The position numbers and the translations under genes were made by a program. Shown here piece by piece: positions 1 through 7,022 of a DNA stretch of 64,000 bases; positions within the stretch are counted from its first letter, which is position 1; each line of letters opens with the position of its first letter. Location of the stretch: positions 186,001 to 250,000 of the forward strand of contig NZ_JAVHJU010000067.1 of the NCBI RefSeq assembly GCF_031082405.1, written 5' to 3'. Source of the stretch: Amycolatopsis sp. A133 (GTDB taxonomy: Bacteria > Actinomycetota > Actinomycetes > Mycobacteriales > Pseudonocardiaceae). The notes beneath the pieces are model-generated. The model was given only the letters and a program-made list of their open reading frames with translations. It was not told the origin of the DNA and made no database searches.

Positions 1-600
1 CTTCTCCCAGCTCGCGGGCGGAGAAGCCGTCTTGCCCTCGGTGCCGATCCGGATCACCTGCGCGTCGACGAACGCCGACTTCGCCGACAGCAGGAAGCGC
101 AGCGTCGAGTCCGTGGCCTCTTCGGCGCCGTCGGCGACGTACACGAGCTGAGCGGTCGCGCCGCGCTTCAGCTCCTTGCCGACGGAACGGATGAAGCCCT
201 CGAGGGCGCGCTGCGCGATCCGCTCGCGGCCCTCGACCTGCTCCGGCGGGGTGCCGAGCACGACGACCCGGCCGGACGGGCCGACGCTGCGGATCACCGG
301 GTGGAAGAAGTCGTAGACCTCGCGCAGGCGCGCGGGGTCGGTGACGCCGGTGGCGTCGAACACCAGTGCCGCGTGCCGGTCGGCGGCCGTGGTGAGCACC
401 TCGATGCCCGCGTCGGCGAGCTGGTCGCGCAGGGTCTTCTCCAGCCGTCCGCCGGGCGCGGCGCCGAGAAGTGCGGGACCCTCGAGGGCGGATTGGCCGG
501 GCTGGTACCGGCGCAGCGTCGCGGGATTGGGCAAGCCGAGCTTCGGCACCACGAACTTCCCCACCGGGCTTTTCGTGAACTGCTGGTACCTGTCAGCCAT
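1..600 (-). CDS. fabG4: FabG4-like 3-oxoacyl-ACP/CoA reductase (3' end off window)
   Basis: The first 200 codons are present; the rest lies beyond base 1. The visible part is the N-terminal extension typical of the high-molecular-weight FabG4 type (Rv0242c-like) of actinobacteria, a degenerate Rossmann lobe that precedes the active SDR domain. Recognisable stretches are LVFDATGVTDPARLREVYDFF, RIAQRALEGFIRSVGKEL and a segment ending SAKSAFVDAQVIRIG. The ATG at 598-600 has GGGAGG about 7 nt upstream. It is divergent from a thiolase, the arrangement also known in mycobacteria (fabG4/fadA2), which suggests a shared beta-oxidation or fatty-acid remodelling role. The catalytic domain is not visible, so activity cannot be judged. 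Confidence 0.85.
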   Translation of the reverse strand, partial: MADRYQQFTKSPVGKFVVPKLGLPNPATLRRYQPGQSALEGPALLGAAPGGRLEKTLRDQLADAGIEVLTTAADRHAALVFDATGVTDPARLREVYDFFHPVIRSVGPSGRVVVLGTPPEQVEGRERIAQRALEGFIRSVGKELKRGATAQLVYVADGAEEATDSTLRFLLSAKSAFVDAQVIRIGTEGKTASPPASWEK

Positions 601-637
601 CGGATGCCTCCCGTGCAGTCTGCGTCACGTCGCAGTC

Positions 638-659
638 TAACCTACTCGCTAGTAGGTTA
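638..659. promoter_or_regulatory. 22-bp inverted-repeat operator between fabG4 and thiolase
   Basis: TAACCTACT and AGTAGGTTA form perfect 9-bp arms around the 4-bp spacer CGCT. The site lies 38 bp from the fabG4 start and 36 bp from the thiolase start, and TAGGTT, a possible -10 hexamer, falls inside each arm on its own strand. A bound repressor would therefore cover both promoters. Shape and spacing suit a TetR-family dimer. No TetR gene is adjacent, so the regulator is not identified. Confidence 0.75.
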
Positions 660-694
660 CAGTGTGAGAGACACGACCAGAGAGGTGGAATGTC

Positions 695-1999
695 ATGCCG
701 CCGAAGCTGCGACATTCAAAGCAGGCGCCAGCTGTACGCAAGGTCGCGATCATCGGGGGCAACCGGATCCCGTTCGCGCGGTCCAACGGTCCATACGCGA
801 AGGCGTCGAACCAGGACATGTTCACCGCCGCGCTCGACGGCCTGGTCAGCCGCTTCTCACTGCAGGGCGAAGTGATCGGCGAGGTCGCCGCCGGCGCCGT
901 GCTCAAGCACTCCAAGGACTTCAACCTGGCCCGCGAGAGCGTGCTGGGCAGCAAGCTTTCGCCGGCCACGCCCGCGTCCGACGTCCAGATGGCGTGCGGC
1001 ACCGGCCTGCAGGCGATCGTCAACGTCGCCAACAAGATCGCGCTCGGCCAGCTCGACTCGGCGATCGCCGGCGGCGTCGACACCACCAGCGACGCCCCGC
1101 TCGCCGTCAACGAGGACCTGCGCCAGATCCTCATCCAGCTCAACGCCGCCAAAACGCTCGGCGACCGGCTCAAGCTCGTCGCGAAGATCCGGCCCGGGCA
1201 CATCGTCCCGGCGATCCCGCGCAACGAGGAGCCGCGCACCGGCCTGTCGATGGGCGAGCACGCGGCGCTGACGGCGAAGGTCTGGGAGATCACCCGCGAG
1301 GCCCAGGACGAGCTGGCCGCGAGCAGCCACCAGAAGCTCGCCGCCGCCTACGACCGCGGGTTCTTCGACGACCTCGTGACGCCGTTCCTCAAGCTCGCGC
1401 GCGACCAGAATTTGCGCCCGGACTCGACCGCGGAGAAGCTCGCCAAGCTCAAGCCGGCCTTCGGCGGCCCGGACGGGACGATGACGGCGGGCAACTCGAC
1501 GCCGCTGACCGACGGCGCGTCGACGGTCCTGCTGGCCACCGACGAGTGGGCGAAGGCGCACAAGCTGCCGGTGCTGGCCTACCTGACGTTCTCGCAGACC
1601 GCGGCCGTCGACTACGTCCACGGCGACGAGGGCCTGCTGATGGCGCCGGCCTACGCCGTGCCGCGGATGCTCGCGCGCGCCGGGCTTTCGCTCCAGGACT
1701 TCGACTTCTACGAGATCCACGAGGCGTTCGCGTCGCAGGTGCTGGCCACGCTCAAGGCGTGGGAGGACCCGGCGTTCGCCAAGGAGAAGCTGGAGCTGGA
1801 CGCCCCGCTCGGGTCGATCGACCGGGCGAAGCTCAACGTCAACGGCTCGTCGCTGGCGGCCGGGCACCCGTTCGCCGCGACCGGCGGCCGGATCGTCGCG
1901 ACGCTGGCGAAGCTGCTGCACGAGAAGGGGTCCGGCCGCGGCCTGATCTCGATCTGCGCGGCCGGCGGCCAGGGTGTCACCGCGATCCTGGAGAAGTAA
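695..1999 (+). CDS. Acetyl-CoA acyltransferase (thiolase, FadI/FadA2-like)
   Basis: A 434-aa thiolase that joins or cleaves acyl-CoA in beta-oxidation. The nucleophile Cys101 sits in VQMACGTGLQ. The HEAF motif (His342), the GHPFAATGG loop (His391) and the C-terminal CAAGGQG containing Cys421 complete the expected active site. HEAF rather than NEAF points to the FadI/FadA2 branch. The ATG at 695 is preceded by GAGGTGG about 6 nt upstream, which decides it over an out-of-phase ATG at 690. It is divergent from a FabG4-like reductase across a shared operator, so the pair probably acts together in fatty-acyl metabolism. Its exact chain-length preference cannot be read from the sequence. Confidence 0.92.
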   Translation: MPPKLRHSKQAPAVRKVAIIGGNRIPFARSNGPYAKASNQDMFTAALDGLVSRFSLQGEVIGEVAAGAVLKHSKDFNLARESVLGSKLSPATPASDVQMACGTGLQAIVNVANKIALGQLDSAIAGGVDTTSDAPLAVNEDLRQILIQLNAAKTLGDRLKLVAKIRPGHIVPAIPRNEEPRTGLSMGEHAALTAKVWEITREAQDELAASSHQKLAAAYDRGFFDDLVTPFLKLARDQNLRPDSTAEKLAKLKPAFGGPDGTMTAGNSTPLTDGASTVLLATDEWAKAHKLPVLAYLTFSQTAAVDYVHGDEGLLMAPAYAVPRMLARAGLSLQDFDFYEIHEAFASQVLATLKAWEDPAFAKEKLELDAPLGSIDRAKLNVNGSSLAAGHPFAATGGRIVATLAKLLHEKGSGRGLISICAAGGQGVTAILEK

Positions 2000-2057
2000 C
2001 TTTCGTACCGAAAGTGCCGCCCTCGGGGTTCCGGGGCGGCACTTTCGGTACGAAAGT
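1999..2057. terminator. Bidirectional hairpin with self-complementary arms
   Basis: Perfect 24-bp arms (1999-2022 and 2034-2057) enclose an 11-base loop. The hairpin starts on the last base of the thiolase stop codon and ends 5 bp before the stop of the convergent DoxX gene, so it can terminate both. Each arm also contains ACTTTCG and CGAAAGT around TAC, so each arm can fold on itself. The same architecture recurs at 27594-27644 and 34311-34367. Confidence 0.85.
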
Positions 2058-2062
2058 GGCGG

Positions 2063-2608
2063 TTAGTTCGGGAGGGCCTTCTGGGCTCGCTTGGCGAGCT
2101 TGTTGGCGCGCTTCTGGCCCTTGCGGCTCAGCTTCTCGGCGCTGTGGCCGACGTCCTTCGCCGCGCGACGCGCCCGCCAGCCGACCGACGGCTTCCCGGC
2201 CGTGTCGGCGACCGCGAGCAGCAGGCCACCGGCCAGGCTCGCGTTCTTGAAGAACTGGATCTGCTGCTGCTGACGCTCGCCCGGGTCCTTGAGGGTCCAG
2301 AAGCTGTGCGTCGCGAGCGTGGTGGGCACCAGGCTGCCCAGGAGGAGCCCCGCCGCGAGCCGCGGCGCCTTGCCCGACGCGAGCGCGAGACCGGCCCCGA
2401 TCTTAACCGCGGCGTCGACCCGGACGAGCGTCACCGGGTCCCGCGGGACCTGCTCCGGCACGACGTCGCCGAGCTTGTCGAACGCGTTGTTGAGGAACGG
2501 TTCCGCCGCCTTGGCGTGGCCCTCGGCCTGCCTCAGCGCATTGATCCCGCCCGTCACGAAGATCGTGGCGAGCAGGGGACGTGCCACTCGACGGAGTATC
2601 ACGGTCAT
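2063..2608 (-). CDS. DoxX family membrane protein
   Basis: A 181-aa protein with the DoxX signature: an N-terminal helix (RRVARPLLATIFVTGGINALR), a PRDPVTLVRVDAAVKIGAGLAL segment, a helix LAAGLLLGSLVPTTLATHSFW, and a FFKNASLAGGLLLAVAD helix. A basic tail rich in Arg and Lys (about residues 143-181) should be cytoplasmic. DoxX proteins are four-helix integral membrane proteins linked to quinone or thiol redox processes, and mycobacterial members act with superoxide dismutase and SseA. The ATG at 2606-2608 follows AGGAAGG. No partner gene is adjacent, so a specific role is not assigned. Confidence 0.85.
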   Translation of the reverse strand: MTVILRRVARPLLATIFVTGGINALRQAEGHAKAAEPFLNNAFDKLGDVVPEQVPRDPVTLVRVDAAVKIGAGLALASGKAPRLAAGLLLGSLVPTTLATHSFWTLKDPGERQQQQIQFFKNASLAGGLLLAVADTAGKPSVGWRARRAAKDVGHSAEKLSRKGQKRANKLAKRAQKALPN

Positions 2609-2741
2609 AGCCTTCCTCGTACGGGCCGCTGCCTGGTCGAACCTACTCCGTGGATGCCCGCTCGGCCTCCGCTCGAATCCTCATCGGGCTTTCTCCACGA
2701 ATATCGCCGCAACCCTAGATAGGGCTATAAAGCATTAGCGG

Positions 2742-2772
2742 TTGACCTTGACGCAGCGTCAACTTCTATCGT
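2742..2772 (+). promoter_or_regulatory. MerR-type promoter with 19-bp spacer and internal dyad
   Basis: TTGACC (2742-2747) and TATCGT (2767-2772) are separated by exactly 19 bp, the over-long spacing characteristic of promoters activated by MerR-family untwisting. The dyad TTGACGC-A-GCGTCAA (2748-2762) fills the spacer. The -10 ends 7 nt before the ATG of the MerR gene, which predicts a leaderless, autoregulated transcript. Confidence 0.8.
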
Positions 2773-2779
2773 CGAAGTC

Positions 2780-3514
2780 ATGGAGTGGTCGATCCAGGAC
2801 ATCGCCCGCTCGGCGGGGACCACGAGCCGGACGCTGCGCCACTACGGCGCGGTCGGCCTGCTCGAGCCCAGCCGGATCGGCGGCAACGGCTACCGCTACT
2901 ACGACGAGCAGGCGCTCGTCCGGCTGCAGCGGATCCTGCTGCTGCGCGAGCTCGGTCTCGGGCTGCCGGCGATCGCCGAGGTGCTCGACGGGCAGCGGGA
3001 CAGCGCCGCGGCGCTGGAAACCCACCTGGAGCTGCTCGAACGGGAGCAGCGGCGGATCGGACGGCAGATCGAGTCGGTCCGCACGACACTCCGGAAACTG
3101 AAGGGAGGTGAACGACTGATGGCAGAAGAAGTCTTCGACGGCTTCGACCACACGCAGTACGAGAAGGAGGTGACCCAGCGCTGGGGCGCCGACGCGTACC
3201 GGCACGGTGACCAGTGGTGGAGCTCGCTGACGGCCGAAGAGAAGCAGGCCCACCAGCAGGAGCAGCTCGACATCGCGACGGCGTTCGGCGCGGCGCGGGC
3301 TTCCGGGCTCGCGCCGGACGCGGACGAGGTCCAGGCGATCACCCGACGGCTGCACGAGTGGCTGCGGCCGGCGGTCTCGTCGGTGTCGGCGGGGTACTTC
3401 GCGGGCCTGGGACAGCTGTACGTCGACGACCCGCGCTACGGGCTCGAAGGCGAGACGGCGGAATTCGTCCGGGACGCGATGAAGATCTACGCCGAGCGGA
3501 ACCTGAACGCCTAG
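2780..3514 (+). CDS. TipA-like MerR family transcriptional activator
   Basis: A 244-aa regulator. The N-terminal MerR winged helix-turn-helix is clear (WSIQDIARSAGTTSRTLRHY, then GYRYYDEQALVRLQRILLLRELG), followed by a coiled coil (about residues 75-110). The C-terminal half (about 115-244) is a TipAS-type domain with WWSSLTAEEKQAHQQEQ and a tail LYVDDPRYGLEGETAEFVRDAM. In Streptomyces TipAL this domain binds thiopeptides covalently or captures hydrophobic drugs, and the protein activates its own promoter. The upstream 19-bp-spacer promoter with an internal dyad supports autoactivation. The ATG at 2780 lies 7 nt past the -10 with no Shine-Dalgarno sequence, so it is probably leaderless. A second, shorter translation (TipAS) might start inside; an ATG at 3120 preceded by GGAGGTGA fits that. 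Confidence 0.88.
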   Translation: MEWSIQDIARSAGTTSRTLRHYGAVGLLEPSRIGGNGYRYYDEQALVRLQRILLLRELGLGLPAIAEVLDGQRDSAAALETHLELLEREQRRIGRQIESVRTTLRKLKGGERLMAEEVFDGFDHTQYEKEVTQRWGADAYRHGDQWWSSLTAEEKQAHQQEQLDIATAFGAARASGLAPDADEVQAITRRLHEWLRPAVSSVSAGYFAGLGQLYVDDPRYGLEGETAEFVRDAMKIYAERNLNA

Positions 3515-3542
3515 CGGCACGTCGTAGTGCGCGCTGGGGGTA

Positions 3543-3574
3543 GGGACGAGCAGGGCTGCAGACCTGTTCGTCTC
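3543..3574 (+). terminator. Terminator after the TipA-like gene
   Basis: GGGACGAGCAGG and CCTGTTCGTCTC form a 12-bp stem with two G-T wobble pairs and an 8-base loop. It sits 29 bp beyond the stop codon, with a short T/C-rich tail. Confidence 0.55.
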
Positions 3575-3668
3575 TATGTACGGCCATCCGGTCGAACCTG
3601 GGCGACACGCGCTAGGTGTCTATGGCGGAATATCGGGCTCCCGCTAGATACGCCGATAACTTGGCAGA

Positions 3669-4859
3669 GTGGACCCCATCCGCAATCCCTTCGCACCGGG
3701 CGCCGGGCAACGGCCGCCCGAGCTGGCTGGGCGCGAGCGTGAGCTCAAGGCGTTCGAAGTGGTGCTGGAGCGGGTTGCGCGGGGGAGACCCGAACGCAGT
3801 CTTGTCCTCACCGGGCTGCGGGGTGTCGGCAAGACCGTGCTCCTGGGGGAGCTGCGGGCGATGGCCGTGCGGCACAAGTGGGGGGCGGGCAAGATCGAAG
3901 CCCGGCCGGACGCCGAGCTGCGGCGGCCGCTGTCGGCCGCGCTGCACCGGGCCATCCGGGACCTCGCCGTGCGCCACCGCGCGCCGGACCGGGTCGAAGA
4001 GGTGCTCGGCGTGTTGAAAGCGTTTGCGCTGCGGGCCAACAAGGCCGACGCGAAGCTGCGTGACCGCTGGCAGCCGGGGATCGACGTGCCCGCCGCGCAG
4101 GGGCGGGCCGACTCCGGGGACATCGAGATCGATCTCGTCGAGCTGTTCACCGACGTCGCCGAACTCGCCGCGGACGTCGGCACCGGCGTCGCGGTGCTCA
4201 TCGACGAAATTCAGGACCTTCAGCCGGACGACGTTTCGGCGTTGTGCGCGGCCTGCCACGAGCTGTCGCAGTCCGGCGCGCCGCTCGTGGTCGTCGGCGC
4301 CGGGCTGCCGCACGTTCCCGCGGTGCTCTCGGCGTCGAAGTCCTACTCCGAGCGGCTCTTCCGGTACGCGCGCATCGACCGGCTCAACCGCGAGGACGCC
4401 GACTTCGCCGTGATGGCGCCGATCGAGCGCGAGGACGCCGGCATCGAGCCGGAAGCCCTCGACGCGCTCTTCGACGCGTCCGGCGGTTACCCCTACTTCA
4501 TCCAGGCCTACGGCAAGGCGGCCTGGGACGCGGCGCCGTCCGACCCGATCACGGTGAAGGACGTCCAGGTCGCGGCGCCCGAAGCGGAGTCGGAGCTGGC
4601 GGTCGGCTTCTTCGGATCGCGCTACGAGCGCGCGACGCCGGCCGAGCGGGAGTACCTGCAGGCGATGGCCGAGCTGACCCAGGGACGCGACGAGCCCGCC
4701 GGCACCGCCGACGTCGCCGTGTTCCTCGGGCGGAAGCCGTCGTCGCTGTCGCCGGCGCGCGACAGCCTGATGAAGAAGGGCCTCGTGTACTCCGCCGAGC
4801 GGGGACAGATCGCCTTCACCGTCCCGCACTTCGGCCACTACCTGCTCAGCCGCGACTGA
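3669..4859 (+). CDS. AAA/STAND-like ATPase with C-terminal winged helix
   Basis: A 396-aa protein of the archaeal-ATPase/AAA_16-like group. The N-terminus carries a typical lead-in (AGRERELKAFEVVLERVARGRP), Walker A GLRGVGKT at 49-56, and Walker B VLIDEI at 175-180 followed by QDL. A sensor-like strand (PLVVVGAGLPHVP) follows, and a lid domain with GGYPYFIQAYGKAAWD. The last 90 residues (ATPAEREYLQAMAEL, then SLSPARDSLMKKGLVYS) look like a winged helix with a marR-like recognition helix. Members of this family are often annotated only as ATP-binding protein; some couple ATPase activity to DNA binding. GTG at 3669 is chosen because TAACTT ends exactly 6 nt upstream and no Shine-Dalgarno is present. 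Its partner and function are unknown. Confidence 0.75.
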   Translation: MDPIRNPFAPGAGQRPPELAGRERELKAFEVVLERVARGRPERSLVLTGLRGVGKTVLLGELRAMAVRHKWGAGKIEARPDAELRRPLSAALHRAIRDLAVRHRAPDRVEEVLGVLKAFALRANKADAKLRDRWQPGIDVPAAQGRADSGDIEIDLVELFTDVAELAADVGTGVAVLIDEIQDLQPDDVSALCAACHELSQSGAPLVVVGAGLPHVPAVLSASKSYSERLFRYARIDRLNREDADFAVMAPIEREDAGIEPEALDALFDASGGYPYFIQAYGKAAWDAAPSDPITVKDVQVAAPEAESELAVGFFGSRYERATPAEREYLQAMAELTQGRDEPAGTADVAVFLGRKPSSLSPARDSLMKKGLVYSAERGQIAFTVPHFGHYLLSRD

Positions 4860-5118
4860 CCTGGGCTTTTCCGGTTATCTCGCGGTCTATGAGGCTCTCT
4901 AACTTTGTATTGTCTTTTTGCTATAAAGCCTTAGGAAGCTATAGCCGGTTGCTTCGTCGTGATGGCCGCCACCCCCGATCTCTCCGGTCGATACCCAAGT
5001 TTGCCGATGATTCATCGGCTAGTGCGCCACATCACCGGATATTCATTGGCCTCCTTGTGAAAAAAGGTGCATACTAGAAGCACAGCCACCAAGACCCTCG
5101 AAGGGGATGCAGAAACCG
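4860..5118. other. AT-rich intergenic patch
   Basis: The first 100 bases are far richer in A+T than the surroundings (36 G/C in the 80 bases 4881-4960, 45 percent). They contain the interrupted repeat GCTATA (4920-4925) / TATAGC (4940-4945) and a run of five T. The unit GCTATAAAGCCTTAG at 4920 matches 14 of 15 bases at 2724-2738. The patch probably holds the promoter of the small gene at 5119, but no convincing -35/-10 pair was found. Confidence 0.45.
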
Positions 5119-5268
5119 ATGAACAACATCGCCGCCAAGCTCCGTGCCCGTCGCGCCGAGGTTCGCACTCGCCGGGCACTGAACCGGGCGATCGACACCG
5201 CCGCCACCGCGACGGTCCGTCAGGAACTCATCGCGATCGCCCAGGCTCGCTCGAACTACATGCGCTGA
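5119..5268 (+). CDS. 49-aa basic small protein
   Basis: A short gene encoding MNNIAAKLRARRAEVRTRRA, then a helix ALNRAIDTAATATVRQELIA and IAQARSNYMR. It is very basic at the N-terminus and predicted wholly helical, with no signal or membrane segment. Small proteins of this appearance are widespread in actinobacteria, but I know no function. An in-frame ATG also exists at 5107; 5119 is preferred because GAAGGGG at 5100-5106 sits at a plausible distance only for the later ATG. Codon usage is G/C at third positions, unlike the AT-rich DNA directly upstream, which supports real coding. Confidence 0.65.
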   Translation: MNNIAAKLRARRAEVRTRRALNRAIDTAATATVRQELIAIAQARSNYMR

Positions 5269-5364
5269 TTTCTTCACCCTGTGGCGGTCGCCCATTCGAG
5301 TGACCCATGCCACAAACCGGTGAAGGTGTAACGCCACCCGAACAGGTGTCGATACCCCCTACGA

Positions 5365-5410
5365 CCCCGTGATGCTGGCGGACCCCCGACCTGGCAGCAT
5401 CGCGGGGTTT
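5365..5410 (+). terminator. Terminator after the small gene
   Basis: CCCCGTGATGCTG (5365-5377) pairs with CAGCATCGCGGGG (5395-5407) with one G-T wobble position and is followed by TTT. It isolates the small gene from the MarR-GNAT promoter downstream. Confidence 0.65.
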
Positions 5411-5427
5411 CCCATGTCCGAAACCAC

Positions 5428-5480
5428 TTGCCGGCCTGGCTCCTTCGGGTAATCTTTGACTTCGTCAACGAACTTGTTGA
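5428..5480 (+). promoter_or_regulatory. Promoter and overlapping dyads of the MarR-GNAT gene
   Basis: TTGCCG (5428-5433), a 16-bp spacer and TAATCT (5450-5455) form a credible sigma-70-type promoter. Immediately downstream, over the expected transcription start, are two overlapping dyads: TTGAC-TTC-GTCAA (5456-5468) and TCAAC-GAACTT-GTTGA (5465-5480). MarR proteins usually repress their own genes from such positions, so autorepression is inferred. Confidence 0.6.
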
Positions 5481-5488
5481 GGTGGTCA

Positions 5489-6418
5489 ATGAATGACGCT
5501 CGGCTGGCCGACCGCGTGGCCGCGGTCCGCTCCTTCAACCGGCTCTACACCGCGGTCATCGGCGTGCTCGACGAAGGCCCGGCGGACGCCGAGTACTCAC
5601 TGCCGGAAGCGCGGGTGCTCTTCGAGCTCGCCCACCAGGACCCGCTTCCCGTGACCGACCTGCGGAAACGTCTGGACCTCGACGCCGGCTACGCCAGCAG
5701 GCTGCTCGCGCGCCTCGAGTCGCGCGGGCTGATCGTGCGCGAACGGTCCGACGAGGACGCCCGCCGTCAGCTCGTGCGCCCGACCGCGGCGGGCCGGGAC
5801 GCCTTCGCGGTGCTGAACCGGCGATCGACGGACCAGATCGGCGGGCTGCTGCGCCGCTTCGCCGACGAAGACCAGCAACGCCTGCTGAGCGCGATGCGCA
5901 CGATCGGCGACCTGGTCGGCGACCGCCGCCGCGACCCGTCCCTCGTGCTCCGCCCCCCACGACCGGGGGACCTCGGTTGGGTGGTGGAACGCCACGGAGC
6001 GCTCTACGCCCGCGAGTACGGTTTCAACGCGCGGTTCGAGGCGCTCGTCGCCCGGATCGTCGCGGACTTCGCCGACACCCACGACGATCAGCGGCAGGCG
6101 TTCTGGATCGCGGAGCTGGACGGCGAACGGGTCGGCAGCATCGCGTGCACCCGCGGGCCGGACGCGGACACCGCCAAGCTCCGGCTGCTGCTGCTCGAAC
6201 CGTCGGCGCGAGGCCACGGCGTGGGCAAGCGGCTGGTCACCGAGTGCGTTTCGTTCGCCCGCGCGCACGGGTACCGGGCGATGGAGCTGTCGACGGTGTC
6301 GGCGCTCGACGCCGCGCGTGCGATCTACCGGGCGGCCGGGTTCGAGCTGGTCGCCGAGGAGGACTTCGACACCTGGGGGCCGAAGCTGACCGACGAGACC
6401 TGGCGCCTGGAGCTCTAG
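5489..6418 (+). CDS. MarR-GNAT fusion (HTH regulator / N-acetyltransferase)
   Basis: A 309-aa protein with two domains. Residues 1 to about 145 are a MarR-type winged helix (YSLPEARVLFELAHQDPLPV, DLDAGYASRLLARLESRGLI, and the wing RERSDEDARRQLVRPTAAG). Residues about 150-309 are a GNAT acetyltransferase with the acetyl-CoA motif LEPSARGHGVGKRLV and the C-terminal ARAIYRAAGFELV. Such fusions are annotated in many actinomycetes, and the acetyltransferase may sense or modify the same small molecule the regulator responds to. ATG 5489 has GAGGTGG just upstream; an in-frame TTG at 5456 lies in the operator and is not preferred. Its TAG stop overlaps the stop of the convergent AhpD-like gene within CTAG (6415-6418). 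Confidence 0.85.
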   Translation: MNDARLADRVAAVRSFNRLYTAVIGVLDEGPADAEYSLPEARVLFELAHQDPLPVTDLRKRLDLDAGYASRLLARLESRGLIVRERSDEDARRQLVRPTAAGRDAFAVLNRRSTDQIGGLLRRFADEDQQRLLSAMRTIGDLVGDRRRDPSLVLRPPRPGDLGWVVERHGALYAREYGFNARFEALVARIVADFADTHDDQRQAFWIAELDGERVGSIACTRGPDADTAKLRLLLLEPSARGHGVGKRLVTECVSFARAHGYRAMELSTVSALDAARAIYRAAGFELVAEEDFDTWGPKLTDETWRLEL

Positions 6419-6990
6419 CGGGGCTGCCGGCCGAGCAGGTAGAACTCCGGGTTCGGGCGGAGGGCGGTGAGGTGGGCGAGGCGGTTCGACATCGCGAACA
6501 GCGCCGTGATCGCGCCGATGTCCCAGATTTCGTCGTCGGTCAGCCCGGCGTTGCGTGCGGCTTCGAGATCGCCCTCGCCGAACAGGGCCGAGTCCTGGGC
6601 GAGCGCAAGAGCCAGGTCGACGATCGCGCGGCCGCGTTCGTCCAGCTCCACCTGCCACGGGTTGCTCGACACGCGGTCGGCCAGCTCCGGGTCCTTCGCG
6701 CGAATGCGCAGGATCGCACCGTGGGCGACCACGCAGTAGGTGCAGTGGTTGGCGCCGGACGTGGCGACGACGACCAGCTCGCGCTCGGCCTTGCCGAGTC
6801 CGTCGGTGCGTTCCATCAGCGCGTCGTGGTAGTCGAGGAACGCGCGCAGCTCGGCGGGGCGGTGGCCGAGCGCGCGGAAGATGTTCGGCACGAACCCGGA
6901 CTTTTCCGCGATCGTGCCGACGCGCTCGCGCAGGTCTTCGGGCAGGTCTTCGAGTTCCGTCACCGGGAACCGGCTCACCGCGTCGCTCAT
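6415..6990 (-). CDS. Carboxymuconolactone decarboxylase/AhpD-like peroxidase-related protein
   Basis: A 191-aa all-helical protein. The AhpD/CMD redox motif is present as HCTYCVVAHGAI: the CxxC pair with the downstream His that relays protons in AhpD-type alkylhydroperoxidases. The region LGKAERELVVVATSGAN before it and GLTDDEIWDIGAITALFAMSNRLA after it match the peroxidase-related enzyme subfamily. ATG 6990 is favoured over an in-frame GTG at 6999 because GAAG precedes it at a usable distance. Only 32 bp separate it from the divergent membrane-protein gene, so their promoters must overlap. The physiological substrate is unknown. Confidence 0.82.
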   Translation of the reverse strand: MSDAVSRFPVTELEDLPEDLRERVGTIAEKSGFVPNIFRALGHRPAELRAFLDYHDALMERTDGLGKAERELVVVATSGANHCTYCVVAHGAILRIRAKDPELADRVSSNPWQVELDERGRAIVDLALALAQDSALFGEGDLEAARNAGLTDDEIWDIGAITALFAMSNRLAHLTALRPNPEFYLLGRQPR

Positions 6991-7022
6991 GGGCTTCACG
7001 CTAGCCGTGGTTGGGTGTGCTC

